From Haemophilus influenzae (GTDB lineage Bacteria > Pseudomonadota > Gammaproteobacteria > Enterobacterales > Pasteurellaceae), in contig NZ_LN831035.1 of assembly GCF_001457655.1 (NCBI RefSeq), positions 1,674,001 to 1,738,000 of the forward strand: a stretch of DNA of 64,000 bases, read 5' to 3'. The notes under the pieces are model-generated. The model was given only the letters and a program-made list of their open reading frames with translations, was not told the origin of the DNA and did no database searches. Below are positions 1 to 10,181 of this stretch, one piece after another (the first letter of the stretch is position 1; the number at the start of each line of letters is the position of its first letter). A program made the position numbers and the translations under genes.

Positions 1-1058
1 AATATGCCTATCAATTAAGCGCAGATGACAACCTTGCTCAATTAGATACCCACCCAGTAGGCACAGGGCCTTATCAAGTAAAAGATTATGTATATAACCA
101 ATATGTTCGCTTAGTGCGTAACGAAAACTATTGGAAAAAAGAAGCCAAGATAGAACATATTATTGTGGATCTTTCTACTGATCGCAGCGGACGTTTAGTC
201 AAATTTTTCAATAATGAATGTCAAATCGCCTCTTATCCTGAAGTAAGCCAAATTGGCTTATTAAAAAATGATGACAAACATTATTATATGCAATCTACTG
301 ATGGTATGAATTTAGCCTATTTAGCGTTTAATTTTGATAAGCCATTAATGCGAGATCACGAAATCCGTGCCGCTATTTCACAAAGTTTAAACCGAGCTCG
401 AATCATTCATAGCATTTACCATAACACAGCAACTGTTGCTAATAATATTATTCCTGAAGTATCTTGGGCTTCAAGTGTCAATACGCCAGAATTTGAGTTT
501 GATTACAATCCCAAAATCGCCAAAAATAAATTAGCAGATAAAAACCTTTTGTTAAATTTATGGGTAATTAATGAAGAACAAGTCTATAATCCTGCACCTT
601 TTAAAATAGCTGAAATGATAAAATGGGATTTAGCTCAAGCGGGTGTGAAAGTTAAAGTGCGTGCCGTAACTCGTCCATTTTTAACTTCACAATTACGCAA
701 TCAATCGGAAAATTATGATTTGATTCTATCTGGTTGGTTAGCTGGTAATCTTGATCCTGATGGTTTTATGCGTCCAATTTTAAGCTGTGGAACAAAAAAT
801 GAACTCACTAATTTATCTAATTGGTGTAATGAAGAATTTGATCAATTTATGGATCGTGCCATTACCACCTCACATTTAAGTTCACGCGCAAAAGCCTATA
901 ATGAAGCCCAAGAACTCGTTTTACGTGAATTACCCATTATTCCTATTGCCAATGTAAAACGAATTTTAGTCGCAAATAGTCGTGTGAAAGGAGTAAAAAT
1001 GACGCCTTTTGGTAGCTTAGATTTTTCCACCTTATATTTTATTCAGGAGAAACACTAA
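1..1058 (+). CDS. sapA: SapA, periplasmic peptide/heme-binding protein (3' part only)
   Basis: The reading frame is open from the window edge (first full codon at 3) to a TAA at 1056-1058, so the 5' end lies outside. About 351 residues of an extracytoplasmic solute-binding family 5 protein are present, the C-terminal part. The family delivers oligopeptides to an ABC permease; in H. influenzae SapA is known to bind antimicrobial peptides and heme. The stop overlaps the sapB start as TAATG, so it heads the sapABCDF operon. The assignment rests on protein resemblance and operon context and is firm; only the missing N-terminus limits description. Confidence 0.93.
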   Translation, partial: YAYQLSADDNLAQLDTHPVGTGPYQVKDYVYNQYVRLVRNENYWKKEAKIEHIIVDLSTDRSGRLVKFFNNECQIASYPEVSQIGLLKNDDKHYYMQSTDGMNLAYLAFNFDKPLMRDHEIRAAISQSLNRARIIHSIYHNTATVANNIIPEVSWASSVNTPEFEFDYNPKIAKNKLADKNLLLNLWVINEEQVYNPAPFKIAEMIKWDLAQAGVKVKVRAVTRPFLTSQLRNQSENYDLILSGWLAGNLDPDGFMRPILSCGTKNELTNLSNWCNEEFDQFMDRAITTSHLSSRAKAYNEAQELVLRELPIIPIANVKRILVANSRVKGVKMTPFGSLDFSTLYFIQEKH

Positions 1059-2023
1059 TGTTCTGGTCGGTTCTTCGCCATATTCTGTGGGTGGCATTAT
1101 TATTACTCGTATTATCGCTATTAGGCTTTGTTATTTTATTGCGCGATCCTCTTAATGCGAATCTTGTTACACAAAACATTTATATCGGCTATTTCCATTA
1201 TTTAGGCACCTTGTTACAAGGTGATTTTGGCATTACCTATAACGGTGGAAAATCATTAATGAACCTTATTCTTACGGTTCTTCCTCCCACATTGGAACTT
1301 TGTTTCATTACATTGTTTTTGGCATTTATTTTTGGTTTGCCACTTGGCATTATAAGTGCGGTCAATTCTGAACAAGTTTTTGCAAAAAGTTTACAAATCC
1401 TATCTTATGTAGGGCTATCTATTCCAATATTTTGGTTAGCCCCCATTTTACTGTATGTTGCCGCGCTCTCACATTGGGAAATTGCCGCTATTGGACAATA
1501 TAATTTGCTTTACGAAATTAAACCCATTACGGGATTTCCTGTTATTGATATGTGGTTTATGGAAGTACCTTATCGTACAAAAATCGTACAAAACATATTG
1601 CAACATTTAGCCTTACCAACATTGGTATTGTGTATTTTGCCAACAATGGAAATTATCCGTATTATTCATCAACGAGCAGAATATATTTTGAATCAAAATT
1701 TTTCTAAAGTAGCGACAACACGGGGTTGGTCAAAATGGAAAATTCTCCATCAATATGTATTCCGTAATACTTTTCCCCTGCTTGTTCCACAAGTACCACG
1801 TGTATTCACATTAGTATTAACGCAATGTATGTTGGTAGAAACGGCTTTAGGTTGGCCTGGCATTGGTCGTTGGTTAATTAATGCCGTAAATGAACAAGAT
1901 TACAACAGCATTGCCGCAGGTGTAATTGTTATTGGTGTATGTATTATTTTGATTGATACATTCACTAAAATATTCACTTTTATACTCGATCCATTTAAAA
2001 AGAAAGGTTGGTATGCAAGATAA
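1058..2023 (+). CDS. sapB: SapB, ABC transporter permease
   Basis: Inner-membrane permease of the Sap importer, 321 residues, of the DppB/OppB class: an N-terminal membrane segment (about residues 8-28), then a periplasmic stretch, then five further hydrophobic segments. The cytoplasmic coupling loop that contacts the ATPases is seen around residues 215-240 (KVATTRGWSKWKI). It starts at the TAATG overlap with sapA and ends 11 bases inside the start of sapC, so translation is probably coupled. It would pair with SapC to form the channel. Confidence 0.94.
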   Translation: MFWSVLRHILWVALLLLVLSLLGFVILLRDPLNANLVTQNIYIGYFHYLGTLLQGDFGITYNGGKSLMNLILTVLPPTLELCFITLFLAFIFGLPLGIISAVNSEQVFAKSLQILSYVGLSIPIFWLAPILLYVAALSHWEIAAIGQYNLLYEIKPITGFPVIDMWFMEVPYRTKIVQNILQHLALPTLVLCILPTMEIIRIIHQRAEYILNQNFSKVATTRGWSKWKILHQYVFRNTFPLLVPQVPRVFTLVLTQCMLVETALGWPGIGRWLINAVNEQDYNSIAAGVIVIGVCIILIDTFTKIFTFILDPFKKKGWYAR

Positions 2024-2900
2024 AGAACCTGATGAATTCCGCGAAAGCACCTCAATCTTTCAAATTTGGTTACGCTTTCGTCAAAATACCATCGCACTTT
2101 TTAGCTTTTATTTATTAATCGCATTAATTTTTACCGCACTTTTTGCTAGTTATCTTGCACCTTATGCTGATAATCGACAATTTATTGGGCAAGAATTAAT
2201 GCCTCCTTCTTGGGTAGATAGAGGAAAAATTGCTTTTTTCTTTGGTACTGATGATTTAGGTCGCGACATATTAAGTCGTTTAATTATGGGTACTCGTTAT
2301 ACCTTAGGTTCTGCTTTACTGGTTGTCTTTTCAGTGGCAATAATAGGCGGCGCACTAGGAATTATTGCAGGACTACTGAAAGGTATTAAAGCTCGTTTTG
2401 TCGGGCATATTTTTGATGCTTTTTTATCGTTACCTATTCTATTAATTGCCGTTGTTATTTCAACATTAATGGAACCAAGTTTATGGAATGCAATGTTTGC
2501 TACGCTATTAGCAATTTTGCCTTATTTCATTCACACTATCTATCGCGCTATTCAAAAAGAATTAGAAAAGGATTATGTTGTAATGCTAAAACTTGAAGGC
2601 ATTTCCAATCAAACCTTATTAAAAAGCACTATTTTACCGAATATTACTGTTATTTATATTCAAGAAGTGGCTCATGCTTTTGTTATAGCCGTGTTGGATA
2701 TTAGCGCATTAAGTTTTATTTCTCTTGGTGCACAACGACCTACACCAGAATGGGGGGCAATGATAAAAGACTCTTTGGAACTACTTTATCTTGCACCTTG
2801 GACAGTACTTTTACCCGGTTTCGCTATTATTTTTACTATTTTATTAAGTATTATTTTCAGTAATGGCTTAACTAAAGCCATCAATCAACATCAAGAATAG
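2013..2900 (+). CDS. sapC: SapC, ABC transporter permease
   Basis: Second permease of the Sap importer, 295 residues, DppC/OppC type with a short cytoplasmic N-terminus, a first membrane helix near residues 28-50 and the typical FGTDDLGRDILSR loop before the transport core. I chose the ATG at 2013 (MQDKEPDEF), preceded by an AAAGAAAGG ribosome site, rather than an upstream in-frame ATG at 1953 that lies deep inside sapB. It overlaps sapB by 11 bases and is followed 3 bases later by sapD. An uptake core lies at 2133. Confidence 0.94.
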   Translation: MQDKEPDEFRESTSIFQIWLRFRQNTIALFSFYLLIALIFTALFASYLAPYADNRQFIGQELMPPSWVDRGKIAFFFGTDDLGRDILSRLIMGTRYTLGSALLVVFSVAIIGGALGIIAGLLKGIKARFVGHIFDAFLSLPILLIAVVISTLMEPSLWNAMFATLLAILPYFIHTIYRAIQKELEKDYVVMLKLEGISNQTLLKSTILPNITVIYIQEVAHAFVIAVLDISALSFISLGAQRPTPEWGAMIKDSLELLYLAPWTVLLPGFAIIFTILLSIIFSNGLTKAINQHQE

Positions 2901-2903
2901 CCT

Positions 2904-3953
2904 ATGGCACTTTTAGACATTTGTAACCTCAATATTGAAATTCAAACCTCCAATGGACGTATAAAAATTGTAGATGGCGTCAATCTTTCCCTTAACGAAG
3001 GGGAAATCAGTGGATTAGTTGGCGAATCAGGCTCAGGAAAAAGCTTAATCGCTAAAGTCATTTGTAATGCAATCAAAGAAAATTGGATTATTACTGCCGA
3101 TCGCTTTCGTTTTCACGATATCGAATTACTAAAACTCAGTCCTAATAAACGACGTAAGATTGTCGGCAAAGAAATATCCATGATTTTCCAAAATCCCTTA
3201 TCTTGCCTTGATCCAAGTCGAAAAATAGGGAAACAACTCATCCAAAATATTCCTAATTGGACATTTAAAAATAAATGGTGGAAATGGTTTGGGTGGAAAA
3301 AAAGACGTGCTATTGAATTGTTACATCGCGTAGGAATTAAAGATCATCGTGATATTATGGCAAGCTATCCTAACGAACTGACAGAAGGCGAAGGACAAAA
3401 AGTTATGATCGCAATGGCTGTCGCTAATCAGCCACGTTTATTAATCGCAGATGAACCAACAAATACATTAGAATCAACCACTGCCCTACAAGTTTTTCGT
3501 TTACTTTCCAGTATGAACCAAAATCAGGGAACAACAATTTTACTTACGAGTAACGATATTAAAAGTATTAGTGAATGGTGCGATCAAATTTCAGTGCTTT
3601 ATTGTGGGCAAAATACCGAATCTGCCCCGACTGAAATATTAATCGAAAGTCCCCATCATCCTTATACCCAAGCCTTAATTAATGCAGTACCCGATTTTAC
3701 TCAACCTTTGGGGTTTAAAACTAAATTGGGTACGTTAGAAGGCACCGCGCCTATTTTAGAGCAAATGCCAATTGGCTGTCGTCTTGGCCCAAGATGCCCT
3801 TTTGCACAAAAAAAATGTATGGAAAAACCAAGACGATTGAAAATAAAACAACACGAATTTTCTTGTCATTATCCTATTAATTTACGAGAAAAAAATTTCA
3901 AAGAAAAAACAACCGCCACCCCTTTTATACTTAATTGCAAAGGAAATGAATAA
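2904..3953 (+). CDS. sapD: SapD, ABC transporter ATP-binding subunit
   Basis: ATPase of the Sap importer, 349 residues. Walker A is GESGSGKS at 40-47 and Walker B is LLIADEPTN with the catalytic Glu present. The ABC signature is degenerate (LTEGEGQK instead of LSGGQ), which matches my memory of enterobacterial SapD (LTEGECQK). The C-terminal oligopeptide-type extension holds a cysteine cluster ([14 protein letters not shown], then a further Cys), similar to those reported to bind Fe-S in Dpp ATPases. SapD is also known from E. coli as a factor for Trk potassium uptake. The stop overlaps sapF as TAATG. Confidence 0.95.
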   Translation: MALLDICNLNIEIQTSNGRIKIVDGVNLSLNEGEISGLVGESGSGKSLIAKVICNAIKENWIITADRFRFHDIELLKLSPNKRRKIVGKEISMIFQNPLSCLDPSRKIGKQLIQNIPNWTFKNKWWKWFGWKKRRAIELLHRVGIKDHRDIMASYPNELTEGEGQKVMIAMAVANQPRLLIADEPTNTLESTTALQVFRLLSSMNQNQGTTILLTSNDIKSISEWCDQISVLYCGQNTESAPTEILIESPHHPYTQALINAVPDFTQPLGFKTKLGTLEGTAPILEQMPIGCRLGPRCPFAQKKCMEKPRRLKIKQHEFSCHYPINLREKNFKEKTTATPFILNCKGNE

Positions 3954-4762
3954 TGCCCTTATTACAAGTGGAAGATTTAACTAAAACTTTTAAAGGTCAC
4001 GCCAGTTTATTTGGTCGAAATCAATTCAATGCAGTGGATAAAGTGAGTTTTACCCTTGAACGTAAACAAACACTTGCAATCATTGGCAATAATGGCTCTG
4101 GTAAATCAACCCTAGTGAAAATGATAGCAGGTATTATTCCGCCAACTTCTGGTCGAATTTTATTTAATGATCGAGAATTACAATATCAGGATGTACAATC
4201 TAGAGCTAAACATATTCGTATGGTTTTCCAAGATGCCAACTCTGCATTTAATCCACGTTTAAATATTGGACAAATATTAGACGAACCATTAAGCCTAGCG
4301 ACAGATTGGACAGAAACACAACGTAATGAAAAAATCTTTGAGACCCTCTCTCTTGTTGGGCTTTATCCTGATTACACAAATCTCAATATTAAGCATCTTT
4401 CTATTAGCCAAAAACAGCGTGTCGCTTTGGCACGTGCGCTGATTTTAGAACCTGAAATAATTATTATAGATGATGCAATTGGCAATTTAGATGCTTCTGT
4501 ACGTATTCAATTGCTTAATTTAACCCTTGATCTGCAGCAACGTTTAGGTATTTCTTATATTTATGTAGGGCAAGATCTCGGTGTAATTAAACATATTGCA
4601 GATACGATTATCGTAATGGATGAAGGAAAAATGATTGAATATGGCAGCCCTCAAAATCTTTTTACTGATCCACAAACTGATGTTACTCGTCGCTTAGTCG
4701 AAAGCTATTTTGGCAAAATTTTAGATGAAACCGCTTGGGTAAAAGACAAAAACGCTCACTAA
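3953..4762 (+). CDS. sapF: SapF, ABC transporter ATP-binding subunit
   Basis: Second ATPase of the Sap importer, 269 residues, starting at the TAATG overlap with sapD. Walker A is GNNGSGKS at 45-52. The signature is LSISQKQR (149-156) rather than LSGGQ. Walker B reads IIIIDD (169-174), so the usual catalytic Glu is Asp. A normal D-loop (NLDAS) follows. With SapD also altered in its signature, the SapD/SapF pair may have unequal ATP sites; that is inference. Last gene of the sap operon, though the YeiH-type gene 11 bases downstream may be cotranscribed. Confidence 0.94.
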   Translation: MPLLQVEDLTKTFKGHASLFGRNQFNAVDKVSFTLERKQTLAIIGNNGSGKSTLVKMIAGIIPPTSGRILFNDRELQYQDVQSRAKHIRMVFQDANSAFNPRLNIGQILDEPLSLATDWTETQRNEKIFETLSLVGLYPDYTNLNIKHLSISQKQRVALARALILEPEIIIIDDAIGNLDASVRIQLLNLTLDLQQRLGISYIYVGQDLGVIKHIADTIIVMDEGKMIEYGSPQNLFTDPQTDVTRRLVESYFGKILDETAWVKDKNAH

Positions 4763-4773
4763 GGAAAGAAAAA

Positions 4774-5790
4774 ATGAACACTCGTCCCTTTTATTTCGGA
4801 CTTATATTTATCACGATTATCGCTGTACTTGCTAACTATTTAGGAAGCACCGACTTTTCCCAGCATTATCATATCAGTGCCTTAATTATTGCCATCTTAC
4901 TGGGAATGGCAATCGGCAATACCATTTACCCGCAATTTTCAACACTAGTGGAAAAAGGCGTATTATTTGCCAAAGGCACGCTTCTTCGCACTGGCATTGT
5001 GCTGTATGGTTTTCGTCTCACTTTTGGCGATATTGCCGATGTTGGCTTAAATGCTGTTGTCACTGATGCCATTATGCTAATTTCAACCTTTTTTCTTACC
5101 GCACTTTTGGGCATTCGTTATCTAAAAATGGATAAACAATTGGTTTATCTCACTGGGGCAGGATGTAGTATTTGTGGTGCGGCAGCGGTTATGGCGGCAG
5201 AGCCTGTTACCAAAGCAGAATCTCATAAAGTTTCAGTGGCGATTGCCGTAGTGGTCATTTTCGGGACGCTTTCTATTTTTACTTATCCATTTTTCTACAC
5301 TTGGTCACAACATTTAATTAACGCTCATCAATTCGGTATTTATGTTGGTTCTAGCGTGCATGAAGTCGCTCAAGTTTATGCCATTGGGGGAAATATAGAT
5401 CCTATCGTGGCGAATACTGCCGTCATTACCAAAATGCTCCGAGTAATGATGCTTGCACCATTTTTATTAATGCTCTCTTGGTTATTAACACGTAGTAATG
5501 GAGTATCAGAAAATACATCACACAAAATTACAATTCCTTGGTTTGCTGTACTTTTTATTGGCGTTGCCATTTTTAATTCTTTTGATTTATTACCAAAAGA
5601 ACTCGTGAAATTATTCGTTGAAATCGATTCTTTCTTATTAATTTCAGCGATGGCTGCACTTGGCTTAACTACGCAAGCAAGTGCAATCAAGAAAGCAGGA
5701 CTAAAACCGCTTGTTTTAGGCGTATTGATTTATTTATGGCTAGTGATTGGGGGATTTTTAGTGAACTATGGAATATCAAAATTAATATAA
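4774..5790 (+). CDS. yeiH: YeiH-type (UPF0324) inner membrane protein
   Basis: A 338-residue polytopic membrane protein with about ten hydrophobic segments, clearly related to E. coli YeiH (shared [30 protein letters not shown] and VHEVAQV stretches). Function is not settled; the family is proposed to be sulfate or other anion exporters. I chose ATG 4774 because AAGGAAAG lies just upstream and the family begins there; an upstream in-frame start at 4735 lies in sapF. It follows sapF by 11 bases and ends at a strong terminator built from an inverted uptake-sequence pair. Confidence 0.88.
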   Translation: MNTRPFYFGLIFITIIAVLANYLGSTDFSQHYHISALIIAILLGMAIGNTIYPQFSTLVEKGVLFAKGTLLRTGIVLYGFRLTFGDIADVGLNAVVTDAIMLISTFFLTALLGIRYLKMDKQLVYLTGAGCSICGAAAVMAAEPVTKAESHKVSVAIAVVVIFGTLSIFTYPFFYTWSQHLINAHQFGIYVGSSVHEVAQVYAIGGNIDPIVANTAVITKMLRVMMLAPFLLMLSWLLTRSNGVSENTSHKITIPWFAVLFIGVAIFNSFDLLPKELVKLFVEIDSFLLISAMAALGLTTQASAIKKAGLKPLVLGVLIYLWLVIGGFLVNYGISKLI

Positions 5791-5805
5791 AATTCACTTA
5801 ACATT

Positions 5806-5837
5806 GACCGCACTTTTAAAGTGCGGTCTTTTTTTAT
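5806..5837. terminator. Rho-independent terminator made of an inverted uptake-sequence pair
   Basis: GACCGCACTTT and AAAGTGCGGTC face each other with almost no loop (cores at 5807 and 5819) and are followed by seven T. It ends the sap/yeiH transcript. The arrangement is a well-known use of uptake sequences in Haemophilus. Confidence 0.9.
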
Positions 5838-5882
5838 GAAGAATATTTTCAGATATGGTTATTTAAAAGATGAAATTACGCT

Positions 5883-6692
5883 TTATTTCAAAGGACGATT
5901 TAATAAACCATCCTCTAAAAATAAAGGGCCAATTGGGCGTCTAGGAATATCAAACTTTTGTGGATAAATCACATCCACCAAATACAATCCATCGGGTTTT
6001 GCTGTTGGTGCGGCAAGCTGACGATTTTTCTGCTCAAGTAACCATTGCATCCATTCAATCGGCTGATTTCCAGCTCCGACCTCAATCAAACTTCCCACAA
6101 TATTGCGCACCATATGATGCACAAAAGCGTTCGCCTGAATATCAACAATAATATATTTTCCGATACGAGACACATTCAAATGATGCACATTACGCCAAGG
6201 CGTATGAGACTGACATTGCGCCGCACGGAAAGAGGAAAAATCCTGTTCGCCAAGTAAACATTGCCCTGCCTGATGCATTTTTTCCGCATCTAAATCTAAA
6301 TGACAATGGGTTATTCCTCCCGCTAAAATCGCAGAGCGTAATTTATTACAATAAAGAATATAACGGTAACGGCGTGCTGTTGCAGAAAATCTGGCGTGAA
6401 ATTCATCATCGACTTGTTTTGCCCAACTCACTGCAATGTCATCAGGTAAATGAGCATTCGTACCAAAAGCCCAAGCCTTCTCTGGGCGAACCGCATTGGT
6501 TTCAAAATGAACAACCTGCCCCGTTCCACTTACGCCAGAATCCGTTCGCCCCGCACAAAATATTTCAATTTTTTCATTTGCAATGTGAGAAAGTGCCTTT
6601 TCTAATTCTTCTTGTACACTGCGGACTTTTTCTTGTCTCTGCCAACCATAATAATTTTGTCCATTATACTCAATGCCTAATGCAATTTTCAT
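5883..6692 (-). CDS. truA: tRNA pseudouridine(38-40) synthase TruA
   Basis: Isomerises uridines 38, 39 and 40 in the anticodon stem-loop of many tRNAs to pseudouridine. At 269 residues it has normal family length. The catalytic aspartate is D51 in the motif [12 protein letters not shown]; the residue after GV is Ser where most homologues have His. The ATG at 6692 is preceded by an AAAGGTAA ribosome site. It is convergent with yeiH and divergent from fbp, so probably transcribed alone. Confidence 0.95.
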   Translation of the reverse strand: MKIALGIEYNGQNYYGWQRQEKVRSVQEELEKALSHIANEKIEIFCAGRTDSGVSGTGQVVHFETNAVRPEKAWAFGTNAHLPDDIAVSWAKQVDDEFHARFSATARRYRYILYCNKLRSAILAGGITHCHLDLDAEKMHQAGQCLLGEQDFSSFRAAQCQSHTPWRNVHHLNVSRIGKYIIVDIQANAFVHHMVRNIVGSLIEVGAGNQPIEWMQWLLEQKNRQLAAPTAKPDGLYLVDVIYPQKFDIPRRPIGPLFLEDGLLNRPLK

Positions 6693-6885
6693 TTTTTACC
6701 TTTTGGCTTAATAAAGTGCGGTTATGGTAGCCCAAGTTTATTTGGAGCGCAAATGCATAAAAACACTCCAAAATTTATTCAAAAATAAGCGATAGTTTCT
6801 AAAAATTGCAATAATAAATGTGAATTTTTTGTGATAAAGATCCCATTCTGATAATCTGCCATTAGAGTTTACACTCCAAACTCCC

Positions 6886-6891
6886 TATAAT
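6886..6891 (+). promoter_or_regulatory. Candidate -10 box of the fbp promoter
   Basis: A perfect TATAAT lies 36 bases before the fbp start codon. The -35 is poor: TTAGAG with an 18-base spacer is the best match. The rest of the 6693-6926 gap holds one uptake core (6714) and nothing else I recognise. Confidence 0.45.
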
Positions 6892-6926
6892 TAATCAACG
6901 TATTATGAAAAACTAAAAGGAAAATT

Positions 6927-7931
6927 ATGAAAACATTAAGTGAATTTATCGTTGAACGCCAAGCTGAATATCCAAACGCAAAGGGGGAATTGAGTGGTAT
7001 TTTGTCGTCAATTCGTCTTTTAGCGAAAATTATTCATCGAGATATTAACAAAGCAGGTTTAACAAATATTCTCGGTCAATCTGGTATTGAAAATGTACAA
7101 GGCGAAAGTCAAATGAAACTCGATTTATTCGCCCATAACACGATGAAAGCGGCATTAATGGCACGTGAAGAAGTGGCAGGGTTTGCCTCTGAAGAAGAAG
7201 AAAGTTTTATCGCATTTGATACAGAACGTGGCCGTAATGCAAAATATATTATTTTAACGGATCCCCTTGATGGTTCTTCAAATATTGATGTAAACGTATC
7301 TGTAGGAACAATTTTCTCTATTTACCGTCGCGTATCTCCAATTGGCTCACCTGTTACCTTAGAAGATTTTATGCAACCAGGTAATAAACAAGTCGCAGCG
7401 GGTTATATTGTTTATGGTTCATCAACAATGTTGGTATATACCACTGGTAATGGGGTTAATGGTTTTACTTATGACCCATCAATCGGTACATTCTGTCTTT
7501 CCCACGAAAATATGCAAATGCCAAAAGAGGGCAAAATTTATTCCATCAATGAAGGGCAATACCTGAAATTCCCACAAGGTGTGAAAAAATATATTAAATA
7601 TTGCCAAGAAGAAGATAAAGCGACTCATCGCCCTTACGTATCTCGCTATATTGGTTCACTTGTAGCAGACTTCCACCGCAATTTATTAAAAGGCGGCATT
7701 TATATTTACCCAAGTGCAACCAACTATCCAAATGGAAAACTCCGTTTATTATATGAAGGCAATCCTATTGCATTTTTAGCGGAGCAAGCTGGTGGTGTCG
7801 CAACAGATGGTTATCGTCGAATTTTAGATATCGAACCAACCGCACTTCATGAACGTGTTCCACTATTTGTTGGTTCAGAAGATATGGTGAAAAAAGCACA
7901 AGAAATGATGGAAGAATTTAAAGAAGAATAA
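6927..7931 (+). CDS. fbp: Fructose-1,6-bisphosphatase class I
   Basis: Hydrolyses fructose-1,6-bisphosphate to fructose-6-phosphate, the committed step of gluconeogenesis in the cytosol. The 334-residue protein fits class I length. The metal-binding motif [12 protein letters not shown] is at 110-121 (D112, D115), and the substrate-binding KLRLLYE region is near the C-terminus. AAAAGGAAAATT precedes the ATG. It carries no uptake core. In Rd, as I recall, fbp is followed by a cytidylate kinase gene; here only a stump of one follows. Confidence 0.96.
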   Translation: MKTLSEFIVERQAEYPNAKGELSGILSSIRLLAKIIHRDINKAGLTNILGQSGIENVQGESQMKLDLFAHNTMKAALMAREEVAGFASEEEESFIAFDTERGRNAKYIILTDPLDGSSNIDVNVSVGTIFSIYRRVSPIGSPVTLEDFMQPGNKQVAAGYIVYGSSTMLVYTTGNGVNGFTYDPSIGTFCLSHENMQMPKEGKIYSINEGQYLKFPQGVKKYIKYCQEEDKATHRPYVSRYIGSLVADFHRNLLKGGIYIYPSATNYPNGKLRLLYEGNPIAFLAEQAGGVATDGYRRILDIEPTALHERVPLFVGSEDMVKKAQEMMEEFKEE

Positions 7932-7932
7932 T

Positions 7933-7966
7933 AAAAATCTCCTCGATTAAAAGGGGAGATTTTTAT
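7933..7966 (+). terminator. fbp terminator
   Basis: AAAATCTCC and GGGGAGATTTTT form a stem with a 10-base loop directly after the fbp stop. It sits against the end of the truncated cmk frame, so the rearrangement junction is at or just after this hairpin. Confidence 0.85.
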
Positions 7967-8061
7967 CAATAAAAAGCATAGCCCAACTTTTCAGCCAACG
8001 CATAACAAAGCGTCCCTTTCCCAGCACCACTAGGACCATCAACAGTAATAATCATTCCCAT
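7966..8061 (-). pseudogene. cmk: Truncated 5' end of cytidylate kinase (31 codons)
   Basis: Reading leftward from ATG 8061 gives the start of a Cmk protein with an intact P-loop (DGPSGAGKG, residues 8-16) and the following [12 protein letters not shown]. After residue 29 the expected LLDSGAIYR is replaced by FY and a stop at 7966-7968. A working kinase needs about 220 residues, so this is a remnant. It keeps its place divergent from lctP, as I remember cmk in Rd, while its other side abuts the fbp terminator. That makes it the likely breakpoint joining two chromosome segments. Confidence 0.85.
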
Positions 8062-8238
8062 ACAAATTATCCTTTCATTCTCAAAATTTTGCGCATTATA
8101 GTGAGAATTTGGTGATCCTGCTAATGTTAATATGGTATTAAACAATCTTTATCATATTCCATATTCTTCTATTAATACTATAACTAAACACAAATAGTAA
8201 TAAAAATGTAAAAAATGAAAACAAAATGTTAAATTTTA

Positions 8239-8254
8239 TGAGATATTGATCACA
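8239..8254. promoter_or_regulatory. Probable CRP site upstream of lctP
   Basis: TGAGA-N6-TCACA matches the CRP consensus TGTGA-N6-TCACA at nine of ten core positions, 80 bases before the lctP start. Cyclic-AMP control of lactate uptake is plausible. Confidence 0.6.
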
Positions 8255-8269
8255 TTTTCTTAAAATAGG

Positions 8270-8287
8270 TATATGCTTTTGCATATA
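8270..8287. promoter_or_regulatory. 18-bp palindrome in the lctP promoter region
   Basis: TATATGC-TTTT-GCATATA is a perfect 7-bp inverted repeat 48 bases before the lctP ATG. It overlaps where a -10 box would fall relative to the CRP-like site, so it could be an operator or simply an AT-rich promoter element. Confidence 0.4.
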
Positions 8288-8334
8288 AATCCATAAAATA
8301 ACCACATCTTTTAATCTAACTCTGAGGATATTTT

Positions 8335-9933
8335 ATGCTGTCTTTTATTCTAAGTATTTTTCCTATCGTTTTACTGATTTATCTTATGGTAAAAAGAAAC
8401 GCGCTACCTTCTTATGTTGCCTTACCTTGGATTGCGACATTAGTTATGGGTGTTCATCTTTTACACTTTAATACAGATATTGTCACTATTAGTGCAAATG
8501 TTGTTTCTGCAATTATTGCGGTACAAACACCTATTACAGTAATTTTTGGTGCGATTCTCTTTAACCGTTTCTCTGAAATTTCAGGCGCAACAAATATTAT
8601 GCGAAAATGGCTAGGAAATATTAATCCAAATCCCGTTGCACAATTAATGATTATTGGTTGGGCGTTTGCTTTTATGATCGAGGGAGCAAGTGGTTTTGGT
8701 ACACCAGCGGCAATTGCTGCACCTATTTTAGTGGGATTAGGTTTTCATCCATTAAAAGTGGCGATGTTGGCACTTATTATGAACTCAGTTCCCGTATCCT
8801 TTGGTGCGGTAGGTACACCAACTTGGTTTGGTTTTGGTGCTTTAAAATTATCAGAAGATATGATTTTAGAAATTGGGTCTATTACAGCATTTATACACTC
8901 CATTGCTGCACTTATTATCCCATTATTAGCACTTCGTATCTTAGTAAATTGGGATGATATTCGTAAAAACATCGTATTTATCTATATTAGCGTACTGGGT
9001 TGCGTAGTACCTTATTTCTTGATTGCTCAAGTCAATTACGAATTTCCATCACTCGTTGGGGGGGCAATCGGCTTATTTATTTCTGTATGGGCTGCTAATC
9101 GCAATATTGGTTTAGCAAAAGTAACAAATACCCTTGATAATAATGCGGTAAGTGCAGGACAAGTAGTTAAAGCATTATTCCCGACAGGTTTACTTATTGC
9201 ATTTTTAATTGTGACTCGTATTCATCAATTACCATTCAAAGCAATGATGAATGACGCAACTATTTGGTTCTCAACCACATTAGGTTCGTTAGGATTATTT
9301 GAAATTAGCAAAGGTTTAATCTTTAGCTTAAAAAATATTTTTGGCTCAAATGTTTCATCAAGCTATAAACTTCTTTACGTACCTGCATTGATTCCATTTG
9401 TCATTACAGTACTAATTGCGATTCCTGTCTTTAAAATTTCCAGTTCAAATGTTAAACAGATTTTTGCATCAAGTTTACAACAATCTAAAAATCCATTTAT
9501 TGCCTTAGTTGGTGCCTTAGTGATGGTAAACCTAATGTTAGTGGGTGGCGAACATTCTATGGTAAAAATTATAGGTAGAACTTTTGCTGAAATTTCTGGT
9601 AGTAACTGGACTATTTTCTCCTCTTTCTTAGGCGCGATTGGATCCTTTTTCTCAGGTTCAAATACCGTATCCAACCTAACATTTGGTAGTGTTCAACTTT
9701 CTACCGCAGAAACAACAGGCATTTCTGTCGCACTTGTTCTTGCTTTACAATCTGTTGGTGGGGCAATGGGGAATATGGTATGTATAAATAACATTGTAGC
9801 GGTAAGTTCAGTGTTAAATATTTCAAACCAAGAAGGCACAATTATTAAGAAAACCATTATACCTATGATCATTTACGGTATTATTGCCGCACTTGGCGCG
9901 TTGTTCTTAGTACCTTTATTTTATAATCTATAA
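8335..9933 (+). CDS. lctP: L-lactate permease (LctP/LldP family)
   Basis: Proton-coupled lactate importer of the inner membrane, 532 residues with about 12-14 hydrophobic segments. Family landmarks include EGASGFGTPAAIAAPILVGL near 118-137 and the FFSGSNTVSNLTFG stretch near 440-455. Lactate is a major carbon source for H. influenzae in the host. CTGAGGAT precedes the ATG. It is a single-gene unit with a CRP-like site upstream and an uptake-sequence terminator downstream. Confidence 0.94.
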   Translation: MLSFILSIFPIVLLIYLMVKRNALPSYVALPWIATLVMGVHLLHFNTDIVTISANVVSAIIAVQTPITVIFGAILFNRFSEISGATNIMRKWLGNINPNPVAQLMIIGWAFAFMIEGASGFGTPAAIAAPILVGLGFHPLKVAMLALIMNSVPVSFGAVGTPTWFGFGALKLSEDMILEIGSITAFIHSIAALIIPLLALRILVNWDDIRKNIVFIYISVLGCVVPYFLIAQVNYEFPSLVGGAIGLFISVWAANRNIGLAKVTNTLDNNAVSAGQVVKALFPTGLLIAFLIVTRIHQLPFKAMMNDATIWFSTTLGSLGLFEISKGLIFSLKNIFGSNVSSSYKLLYVPALIPFVITVLIAIPVFKISSSNVKQIFASSLQQSKNPFIALVGALVMVNLMLVGGEHSMVKIIGRTFAEISGSNWTIFSSFLGAIGSFFSGSNTVSNLTFGSVQLSTAETTGISVALVLALQSVGGAMGNMVCINNIVAVSSVLNISNQEGTIIKKTIIPMIIYGIIAALGALFLVPLFYNL

Positions 9934-9945
9934 AATCCACACCAA

Positions 9946-9973
9946 AAATGACCGCACTTTTGCGGTCATTTCC
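9946..9973 (+). terminator. lctP terminator
   Basis: AAATGACCGCA-CTTT-TGCGGTCATTT is a strong hairpin containing one uptake core at 9951, 13 bases after the lctP stop. Confidence 0.85.
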
Positions 9974-10181
9974 TATTTTTCTCTTTTATATTTCTACTAT
10001 CAAAACTAACCTTTAACCCATTAAAGTGCGGTTGATTTTGCGAATGAATTTGCCCATTTAGCAAAAACCAAACGTTCTTTTTCTTTATCTTCTCAACATA
10101 TTTCCTCTCTAAAAATTAATTTTTTTCATTATTTTTAGGTATTTTCATTAAATCATTCCTTGAAATCCCTCTTATAAAATG

